A stretch of DNA of 7,161 nt from assembly GCA_946886975.1 (NCBI GenBank), contig CAMPJV010000131.1, positions 1 to 7,161 of the forward strand, given 5' to 3'. Of the stretch, positions 1 to 5,884 are shown piece after piece; the stretch's first letter is position 1, and every line of letters begins with the position of its first letter. The position numbers and the translations under genes are program-made. This DNA comes from an uncultured Taibaiella sp. GTDB taxonomy: Bacteria; Bacteroidota; Bacteroidia; Chitinophagales; Chitinophagaceae. The notes beneath the pieces were generated by a model. It did no database searches, had not been told where the DNA came from, and saw nothing but the letters and a program-made list of their open reading frames with translations.

Positions 1-289
1 ACATAAACATCAGAGTACTGCCTGCAAGAAAGCTAAACCCGCTCAACAACAGCTCAGGCATCGATCTTAACGCCTTCAGCGGTTGCAAAAGGAATGCTCC
101 TGCCATTGTCGACGCGAAAAAGAATACAAAAAACTTCAGGAGCTCCGTTCCGGTAATATTCCCTGACATAATCGGGAAAAAACCTGCCAGCAGAAACCAG
201 AAGCAGAAAGAAACTACAGGAAATTTAATGTTGAGAGCGTTCACAATATTAGGAATGACTTTCAGTTGGTGCTTATTATTGTTGTTCAA
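1..289 (-). CDS. Multi-pass membrane protein, N-terminal part (cut by window edge)
   Basis: The frame stays open from just inside the end of the upstream glycosyltransferase gene to the window edge, giving about 96 codons. No early ATG exists. Candidate starts are TTG at 289 (peptide begins MNNNNKHQLK, overlapping the upstream gene by 14 bases) or GTG at 244. The first ATG, at 169, would remove the first membrane segment. With the TTG start, three hydrophobic segments are visible at about residues 24-41, 51-68 and 79-96, after a polar Asn-rich N-terminus. This looks like the start of a polytopic inner-membrane protein. In a polysaccharide locus with two glycosyltransferases, a Wzy-type polymerase, an O-antigen ligase or a Wzx flippase would be expected, but no diagnostic motif falls in the visible part, so the function is inferred from context only. 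It is probably cotranscribed with the genes to its right. The reading frame is fairly secure, the exact start is not. Confidence 0.6.
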   Translation of the reverse strand, partial: MNNNNKHQLKVIPNIVNALNIKFPVVSFCFWFLLAGFFPIMSGNITGTELLKFFVFFFASTMAGAFLLQPLKALRSMPELLLSGFSFLAGSTLMFM

Positions 290-1421
290 TAAGCGCTTCG
301 ATTCTACCGACTTGCTTTGGATAGGAATTAGACGCGGCAAACTCCCGGCGATAGGATTTTAGTTCTTCCGAGTTAAACTTGTGAAGGGAGTTCATCACTT
401 CGCTAAATAAACCAGGCAGTTCTCTGTTATGCTCTCTGCTATTCACCATGGTCACAAGCTTCGGATATTTCTCATAGGTAGAAACGTTATTACTAACTAT
501 TACTTTACCGGTACTGAGAAACTCCATGATCTTGTGGTAGTTAGTTCCTTTGCTTTGATCAGTCTTCACGTCATAGCATATGAGCCAGACGTCAATATCT
601 GCATAGGCGTGCGGCAGCATAGCCGCAGGTAACACTCCACGCAGGTTCAAATTAGGCAACGCCCGGAGCTCACGGATAAATTCAACCTGGCTTTTAGAGG
701 CACTACCTCCGATGTTAGACTGGCGTTCATCAAAGCTTCCAAAGCATTCAAAAGACTGTTGTGGGTGCGACTTCACTATTTGTAGGAACACCTTACGATC
801 TATATCGGGCCTCAGCAAGTTTCCGGAAAATCCAACTCTGGCTGGACTTGTACCGGAGGTCGCGCTCTTACCGGAAGCATCAAGGAAGTCCTGGGAAATA
901 CCGTGTTGAATGAAGTGTTTCGGTGCAGGGTACGATCTGTATTTTTCCAGGATCTCTTTAGTAACTGAAAAGATGATGTCACTGCCTTTGGCTGCTTTTA
1001 TCGCCTCCTCCGAGTTGGGTTCATCTACAGGATGAAATATTTTATAAGCCTCATCCGGGAAACACACCAGCGGGTAAAGGTTTCCTATGTCAAACGACCA
1101 GATTATCTGAGGCGTCAGGTTAAGCCGCCTCAGTAGCTTGCGTACATGGTGTTTGACTAAGAGATCAAAGAGCCATTTCGCCCGGAACTTAAGTATGTAT
1201 GGAAAACCAAGGCTATGATCGACGATAAAAAGATCAGGCTGACTGTCCGATGGCGTTACGCTTGCCGCAAATCTCATTCCGCTTTGTCGGGGCGGGTTCA
1301 GGAAAAAAACCTTATTGCCTTTTCTTGCCAGCTCTAATGCATAGTGATGTTTCGACAAAAGCATATTACCCCATGATTGGGGTGATATCAACAGAATTGT
1401 CTTATTTATCAGGAGTGGCAA
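276..1421 (-). CDS. Glycosyltransferase, GT-B fold (GT4/group 1-like)
   Basis: 381 residues, likely cytoplasmic or membrane-associated, transferring a sugar from a nucleotide donor to a lipid-linked polysaccharide intermediate; donor and acceptor are unknown. The N-terminal half is a Rossmann-like acceptor domain: a first beta strand at about 7-14 (KTILLISPQ), then the loop and helix SWGNMLLSKHHYALELA. A second domain starts near 195 (ARVGFSGNL), and the donor-site segment NYHKIMEFLSTGKVIVS lies at 294-310. Glu300 matches the second Glu of the GT4 EX7E motif; the position of the first Glu is Gly, as in other relatives of this subgroup. The segment FIQHGISQDFL (170-180) sits where many GT4 enzymes have NGVD. 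The start is TTG at 1421, five bases after the stop of the sugar amidotransferase gene. The first ATG inside the frame (Met20) would remove the first beta strand, so TTG is preferred. No clear ribosome binding site is seen, so translation is probably coupled. Confidence 0.82.
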   Translation of the reverse strand: MPLLINKTILLISPQSWGNMLLSKHHYALELARKGNKVFFLNPPRQSGMRFAASVTPSDSQPDLFIVDHSLGFPYILKFRAKWLFDLLVKHHVRKLLRRLNLTPQIIWSFDIGNLYPLVCFPDEAYKIFHPVDEPNSEEAIKAAKGSDIIFSVTKEILEKYRSYPAPKHFIQHGISQDFLDASGKSATSGTSPARVGFSGNLLRPDIDRKVFLQIVKSHPQQSFECFGSFDERQSNIGGSASKSQVEFIRELRALPNLNLRGVLPAAMLPHAYADIDVWLICYDVKTDQSKGTNYHKIMEFLSTGKVIVSNNVSTYEKYPKLVTMVNSREHNRELPGLFSEVMNSLHKFNSEELKSYRREFAASNSYPKQVGRIEALIEQQ

Positions 1422-1426
1422 CTTGA

Positions 1427-2578
1427 CTATTTTAATGCTTTTCTAAGCTTATATGTGCGCTGTAGCAGCCGCATATAGCCCTGCTTCAGTTTCAGATCCG
1501 ATTTGAACGCGTCATGTCTCACGACGGGCAATTGCATGATCTGATCGAATTCCTTCCTGGTGAGTCCAAACTTCTTTAGTACGTATTCAATATCATTCTG
1601 CAGATCTGCTTCCGGATATAAGGGCTGTTTCAATTCCTCCAGCGCTTCTTCCTTTGATATCTGGCCGGAGCATATAAGGGTGCTCAGGTGAGCCTTCCGC
1701 TTGTCTATTTTGAATTTCTCCGGCAAAATGTATGCCTGGTAGAATTTTGTAAAGATCGACTCGTGATGCTTTCCCCCGTAATCTTTCCAGCCCAGCTCCC
1801 GTTTAATCACCTCCTTTACCTCATGCTTGTTGTATGGCACGTAGTTCAGGATAGAAATAGGCACCAGTCTGAGAACAGCGGAGTAATACACATATTTTTT
1901 GAAATCAAAGGTCGGGTACGTTTTCAGCTTTACAGTGCCGAATTTATCATGAATGTCCTTCAGGTTCGCAAAATCCATCTTATGGTACAGCCAGCTCGGG
2001 GGCATAATGTGCTCCGTCACAATATTCGTCCCGCTGATAATGTACCCGATGTTTTGCTCCTTCGCCAGCTTGTACATCGTGGCGAATATCGCGTGGTCGG
2101 AAACTACCTCGATATCTACTACAGATGCTTTCAGGTAGGCGAGCTGAATATCCCTGAACTCCTCCCAGTTTATAACGAGGGTGTATAGGTCTATACCAAG
2201 TCTGCTGATAATATTCTCGATGTTCTTTACCGCCAGCTCACTGTTCCAGCCATTGTCGAGGTGAACTGCAAGTGGCCGGAGTCCATGCTGCTTTACGAGC
2301 CAGGCAACATAGGTGCTATCAACACCCCCGCTCACACCTATCAGGCAGTCATATTTTTTACCCTTGCCTTTTTGCTTTATCTCAGCAACAATAGCCTCCA
2401 GTTTATTCTTACCTTCCTCACCCCCGAACACCCCTTCCTGTTCCGCCTTCCGGTACTCATGAACATAGTTACAAACCCCCTGGTCATCAAAGCTGATGTT
2501 TGGGTCCGCAATGTTATCCATCACGGTAATACTGCATTGCCTGTAGCCAATTTCGTCCGCGCTCATTACCATACTCAT
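1427..2578 (-). CDS. wbuX: N-acetyl sugar amidotransferase (WbuX/WbpG/PseA family)
   Basis: 383 residues, a normal length for the family. The ATP-pyrophosphatase PP-loop SGGVDST is at 83-89, preceded by YDCLIGV, followed by AVHLDNGWNSE at 104-114 and SGTNIVTEH at 182-190, a hallmark region of these enzymes. Family members adenylate an N-acetyl group on an activated sugar (for example ManNAc3NAcA, FucNAc or pseudaminic acid) and replace its oxygen with ammonia-derived nitrogen, giving an acetamidino group. The ammonia comes from HisH/HisF-type partners, and those two genes lie directly upstream. The ATG overlaps the hisF-like stop as ATGA (2575-2578); in-frame ATGs at codons 3 and 5 are alternative starts. 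A weak purine stretch (GGAAAAG) precedes the start. Oddity: the N-terminal segment that in relatives I recall carries two CxxC pairs has only Cys15 and Cys36 here; the partners are Thr18 and Val39. The family call is firm; the sugar substrate is unknown. Confidence 0.9.
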   Translation of the reverse strand: MSMVMSADEIGYRQCSITVMDNIADPNISFDDQGVCNYVHEYRKAEQEGVFGGEEGKNKLEAIVAEIKQKGKGKKYDCLIGVSGGVDSTYVAWLVKQHGLRPLAVHLDNGWNSELAVKNIENIISRLGIDLYTLVINWEEFRDIQLAYLKASVVDIEVVSDHAIFATMYKLAKEQNIGYIISGTNIVTEHIMPPSWLYHKMDFANLKDIHDKFGTVKLKTYPTFDFKKYVYYSAVLRLVPISILNYVPYNKHEVKEVIKRELGWKDYGGKHHESIFTKFYQAYILPEKFKIDKRKAHLSTLICSGQISKEEALEELKQPLYPEADLQNDIEYVLKKFGLTRKEFDQIMQLPVVRHDAFKSDLKLKQGYMRLLQRTYKLRKALK

Positions 2579-3342
2579 ACTTTTCCGAAAACCTTTTCTT
2601 TTAGTTGTTGTTGTGAAGGATAGCTTATCAGCACCGCGCGATGAGGCCCCTGGAAAACAAAAACACTGCCTGCAGCAACAGCGGAAGCGCCGTGCTGTAT
2701 AGCATTTGTAAAATCATCAATACCACCTGCTCCGCCAAGCGCCACAACAGGTACTTTCACCGCCTTGCTGACCATCCCGATCAGCTCAAGATCATACCCT
2801 TTGAAACTCCCGTCCCGGTCAATAGATTGGAGAATGATCTCGCCAGCGCCCGCATCCACTACTGCACGGGCGTGATGTACCGGGTCTTGCTCTGTCGACC
2901 TTGAGCCATTCTCCGTGTATACCCTGTATTTTCCTAACCAGTTCTTCTTCACATCGATCGACACAGCCACACTTTGACTGCCAATCACCTCCGAAGCTTC
3001 ACGAACCAGTGAGACATTGGAAGCAGTACAACTGTTGAGGATTACTTTTTCCACCCCTGAATTGATCAGGCTGTCTATTTCCTGCATCCTGGTTATGCCG
3101 CCGCCATATGCAACAGGCATAAATGCTTCCGCTGTTATTTCACGTATCCTTGCCATGTCCGGCGGACGTCTCTCAGATGTCGCGGAAATGTCCAGTATCA
3201 CCAGCTCGTCTACTTCCTTATCATTAAATATCTTAACCGCATTGATCGGGTCGCCAACGTACTTATGGTCCTTGAACTTCACGGACTTGACCAGGCCGCC
3301 CCGCTGCACTAATAAAACCGGAATAACCCTGATACGTCTCAT
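2575..3342 (-). CDS. hisF2: HisF paralogue for acetamidino-sugar synthesis (HisF2/WbuZ/AglZ type), probably not a histidine enzyme
   Basis: 255 residues, a full-length (beta/alpha)8 barrel that aligns without gaps to Thermotoga maritima HisF (from memory) over the first 130 residues or so. Phosphate-binding loops GGGI (80-83) and LGGAG (202-206) and the IDRDGS segment (174-179) are present. In true HisF, Asp11 and Asp130 are the acid-base pair of the cyclase. Here the segment reads VIPVLLVQ, so position 11 is Leu, while Asp130 (SIDVKK) is kept. The residues known to gate the ammonia tunnel, Arg5, Glu46, Lys99 and the Glu of GAGEII (Glu168), are all kept. This argues for an ammonia conduit without imidazole glycerol phosphate synthesis. 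The C-terminal HRAVLISYPS is, as I recall, also typical of the sugar-modification clade. The ATG shares one base with the hisH stop (TAATG), and the stop overlaps the next start by four bases, so hisH, this gene and the sugar amidotransferase are tightly coupled. Many databases would label it hisF. Confidence 0.9.
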   Translation of the reverse strand: MRRIRVIPVLLVQRGGLVKSVKFKDHKYVGDPINAVKIFNDKEVDELVILDISATSERRPPDMARIREITAEAFMPVAYGGGITRMQEIDSLINSGVEKVILNSCTASNVSLVREASEVIGSQSVAVSIDVKKNWLGKYRVYTENGSRSTEQDPVHHARAVVDAGAGEIILQSIDRDGSFKGYDLELIGMVSKAVKVPVVALGGAGGIDDFTNAIQHGASAVAAGSVFVFQGPHRAVLISYPSQQQLKEKVFGKV

Positions 3343-3956
3343 TACTGTGTGGCAAAATTCTCCAGAAGCCTCATGCCGAACTTATGGCTTTTCTCAGGAT
3401 GGAACTGAACACCCGTTATATTACCGCGCTGTACAGCAGCGGTGAACCGGTAGCCATAATCTGAGACAAGAAGGATATCCTCTTCATGCTCAGTTTGCAC
3501 ATGGAATGAGTGCACAAAGTAAAAACGCGGCTCCTCATACATATTCTTAAAAAGAGCTGACGGCCTGGCTTCGTTTACTTCAGCCCAGCCTATGTGCGGC
3601 ACCTTCATGCCTTCCGGCAGTTTCTCCTGGCGAAACCGGATGACCTTGCCGGGTATCCAGCCCAGGCCCTGTAACTTTCCTTCCTCACTTTCATCCATGA
3701 GGAGCTGCATACCTACGCAGATACCAAGCAGCGGCGTTTGCTCATCGATCACCTTCCGCGTGAGGCAATCCACCAGCCCCGATTCCGCTATCCTTTGCGC
3801 ACAGGTGTCGAAAGCGCCCACGCCCGGCAGCAGAATCTTATCCGCCGACATGATGTCCTCCTTTTTTGAGGATATCACTGAAGTGACTCCGATCTTTTTA
3901 AACATGTTACTGATGGAGGCAAGATTGCCTACTCCGTAGTCAACTATAACGATCAA
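3342..3956 (-). CDS. hisH: HisH-type glutamine amidotransferase subunit (class I glutaminase)
   Basis: 204 residues, the usual length for HisH. It hydrolyses glutamine and passes ammonia into the HisF-like barrel encoded next. The triad is complete: nucleophile Cys80 in GICVGMQ, and His186 and Glu188 in QFHPEKS. The oxyanion strand PGVGAF is at 44-49, and the interface segment PHIGW is at 120-124, with Trp124 matching the HisF-contacting Trp of Thermotoga HisH. The Asn that normally follows (PHMGWN) is Ala125 here. The start is TTG at 3956, three bases after the asnB stop; it puts the first beta strand (IVIVDYGVGNL) at the usual place, and no ATG precedes it in frame. No other histidine genes are visible, so this is most likely the paralogue (HisH2/WbuY) that feeds the sugar amidotransferase. 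The sequence alone does not exclude it being the only HisH of the genome. Confidence 0.92.
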   Translation of the reverse strand: MIVIVDYGVGNLASISNMFKKIGVTSVISSKKEDIMSADKILLPGVGAFDTCAQRIAESGLVDCLTRKVIDEQTPLLGICVGMQLLMDESEEGKLQGLGWIPGKVIRFRQEKLPEGMKVPHIGWAEVNEARPSALFKNMYEEPRFYFVHSFHVQTEHEEDILLVSDYGYRFTAAVQRGNITGVQFHPEKSHKFGMRLLENFATQ

Positions 3957-3959
3957 AGA

Positions 3960-5810
3960 CTAAATATTGACGTTGAAAATCTTTATAAACCGATGAAAGG
4001 AAATCGCCCTTAAATAGATGGGCTCATAGTCAATCTCTGCTTCCAGGAACTGTTCATACCTCGAAAGCAGGTTCCTGTTGAAAAAAGGAATTTCTTCTAT
4101 GGCCTCTGTAAGCTTTTGCCTGATCATTTCGGGATTATTCTTCACCCACACCTGGTCCGGAGCGGGAAATCCCATTTTGTGTTTGCGATACCTGATCTCT
4201 TCGGGCAGATCTGCCAGGGCCTCCCGCAGGATGTATTTGGAATAGCCGTCATTTATTTTAAAGCCGGCGGGAAGACCCATTACATACTCTACCAGCCGCG
4301 GATCAAGGTAAGGGAGCCGGGACTCCACCGAGAACAACATTGAATTCCGGTCTTCAGAGTGTAACTGGTACGGAAGGCTGGAAAATTTCATTTGTGTCAT
4401 GCTCAGTGCGTCACAACTTCCTGAGCCACCGGCAAATTCACCGGCGGAAAGCTGTTTCTGCCATTGCTTATCTACCCACGACATTTCAGGGATGCCGGCC
4501 GCACTTTTGGAATACTGGATCAGCGGAAAGAAATAAAAAGTATTGAATGCCACCTTCAGCTCTTCCACCAGGCTGCTTTCATTGTGCGCCGCTTTGTGCT
4601 TTAGCAGATCCAGGGCACGCAGCACTCTTCCCTTCTTGATCAGGTACTCTACTTTGGTGGTAAAAAATTCATCGTAACCCCAGAAGTACTCATCAGCCCC
4701 CTGGCCGTCCAGCATCACCTTAAAGCCATTCCTGGCCGCCGTCTCGAAAACTTTGAATTCAGAATAATGGGATGCCGTGCTTATCGGCTGCTCCTGGTGG
4801 TACAGCATCAGGTCCAGGTGATCAAGCGTGATCAGCTCATCAAGGTCAGGGAAAACCGAAATGCCCACGTGCCGGGTTTTCGCAGTGACGATGTCGCTGT
4901 AAAACCGTTCGTCAAAAGCTTTATCTTCAAAGCAGGAGGTTATCGTAGCAAAGCTCCCGTTTACGTATTTATTAGAATGAAGCGTAGTTACGATGCCTGA
5001 ACTGTCAATCCCGCCCGACAGGCAACTTCCGAGCCTTACGTCCGACCGGACCCTGATACGAAGACTATCCTTTATCAGCCCTGCTATCTTCAGCTTAGCG
5101 GTCTCAAAATTGTCCTGAACCGGCTTTATATGGGCAGCAAGGTCATACCATTCATGGTCCGTGTAATGATTTGTTGCAAGATCATACTCGAGGTAATGTC
5201 CCGGCTTCACAGACAGCACTCCATCAAAAAAGCTCTCTTCTGAATAGTTGAGCAGGCCATGCAGCAAGAAATTATATGCGGCTTTTTGATTAAGCCTGGG
5301 TTTAAAGGACGGTATTGCTGTAAACTGCTTGATCTCAGAACCGGCCAGGAAGTGCTCACCACTTGAAGTATAAAACAAAGGCTTAATGCCGAAGTGGTCG
5401 CGGCACAGGAACACCTTATGGGCTTCAGTGTCGTAAATGATCATCGCCCACATCCCGTTCATTTTCTCAAAACACTTACCCCCCCATTCCAGCCATGCGG
5501 CCAGTATTATCTCTGTGTCGGAGGCGCTGTCAAAACGATGACCCAGCCCCTCCAGTTCAGTTCTGAGCTCCACATAATTATATACTTCGCCATTGTAACT
5601 GATCCATGTTCCACCCTTTTCCATCGGCTGGTGTCCTTTGGAGGAAACATCAATGATGGATAGCCTGCGATGGCCGAGGGCTACGTTGCTGTGTATAAAC
5701 ACACCCTCATCATCCGGTCCGCGATGCACCACTTTATGGTTCATCGCACGGATCAGGCTTTCTTCGGGCTGTTTTTGTTTTGTTTGAATGATCAGGCTAA
5801 TACCGCACAT
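3960..5810 (-). CDS. asnB: Asparagine synthetase (glutamine-hydrolysing), AsnB family
   Basis: 616 residues, somewhat longer than E. coli AsnB (554) and within the range of Bacillus and Bacteroidota homologues. The N-terminal class II glutaminase starts with MCGI, with nucleophile Cys2 exposed after Met removal. Supporting residues are Arg49 in GHRRL, NGEVYN at 73-78 and SDTE at 97-100. The C-terminal synthetase domain has the PP-loop SGGIDSS (265-271), GQGADE (369-374), EDRNSM (486-491) and ESRLPYLD (496-503). The known reaction is ATP-dependent amidation of aspartate with glutamine nitrogen. In polysaccharide loci, homologues (for example WbpS of P. aeruginosa, from memory) are thought to amidate the carboxyl group of a uronic acid; position next to hisH and an acetamidino enzyme makes that possible here, but no residue in view decides between the two. 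The ATG at 5810 is the only sensible start because MCGI must be N-terminal. A 74-base gap precedes it, the longest in the window. Confidence 0.93.
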   Translation of the reverse strand: MCGISLIIQTKQKQPEESLIRAMNHKVVHRGPDDEGVFIHSNVALGHRRLSIIDVSSKGHQPMEKGGTWISYNGEVYNYVELRTELEGLGHRFDSASDTEIILAAWLEWGGKCFEKMNGMWAMIIYDTEAHKVFLCRDHFGIKPLFYTSSGEHFLAGSEIKQFTAIPSFKPRLNQKAAYNFLLHGLLNYSEESFFDGVLSVKPGHYLEYDLATNHYTDHEWYDLAAHIKPVQDNFETAKLKIAGLIKDSLRIRVRSDVRLGSCLSGGIDSSGIVTTLHSNKYVNGSFATITSCFEDKAFDERFYSDIVTAKTRHVGISVFPDLDELITLDHLDLMLYHQEQPISTASHYSEFKVFETAARNGFKVMLDGQGADEYFWGYDEFFTTKVEYLIKKGRVLRALDLLKHKAAHNESSLVEELKVAFNTFYFFPLIQYSKSAAGIPEMSWVDKQWQKQLSAGEFAGGSGSCDALSMTQMKFSSLPYQLHSEDRNSMLFSVESRLPYLDPRLVEYVMGLPAGFKINDGYSKYILREALADLPEEIRYRKHKMGFPAPDQVWVKNNPEMIRQKLTEAIEEIPFFNRNLLSRYEQFLEAEIDYEPIYLRAISFHRFIKIFNVNI

Positions 5811-5884
5811 CGTGTTGTATTATGGCAACATGGTAATGGTGAAAGATTGTAAGATAATGATTCGCCATTAAAATCTTTAATACA
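5811..5884 (-). other. Intergenic gap before asnB with two crossing inverted repeats
   Basis: This is the only non-coding gap longer than five bases in the window. It holds two short inverted repeats: AAAGATT (5842-5848) with AATCTTT (5872-5878), and TAATGG (5834-5839) with CCATTA (5865-5870). The pairs interleave rather than nest, the topology of an H-type pseudoknot in the minus-strand transcript, ending about 23 bases before the asnB ATG. The stems are AT-rich, 7 and 6 base pairs, so chance is a real explanation. I see no GC-rich stem followed by a T-run, hence no convincing terminator, and no clear Bacteroidota-type promoter (TTTG / TAnnTTTG). A weak internal promoter for asnB and downstream genes remains possible. 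Confidence 0.3.

Noticed and set aside
1688..2188. Plus-strand open frame of 166 codons
   Set aside because: It lies wholly antisense to the well-supported sugar amidotransferase gene, shows no recognisable domain and has no neighbours on that strand.
2261..2623. Plus-strand open frame of 120 codons with hydrophobic stretches
   Set aside because: It is antisense to the PP-loop region of the amidotransferase and runs past its start into the HisF-like gene; no independent coding evidence.
3017..3445. Plus-strand open frame of 142 codons
   Set aside because: It is antisense to the HisF-like and hisH genes and spans their junction; Ser/Thr/Ile-rich composition is what the complementary strand of those genes would give.
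2575..3956. A histidine biosynthesis operon fragment (true hisH-hisF)
   Set aside because: No hisA, hisI or other his genes flank the pair, the HisF-like protein lacks Asp11, and the genes are fused by overlaps to a sugar amidotransferase gene.
5811..5884. Rho-independent terminator between the glycosyltransferase and asnB
   Set aside because: The inverted repeats are AT-rich, interleaved rather than forming one hairpin, and are not followed by a T-run on the transcribed strand.
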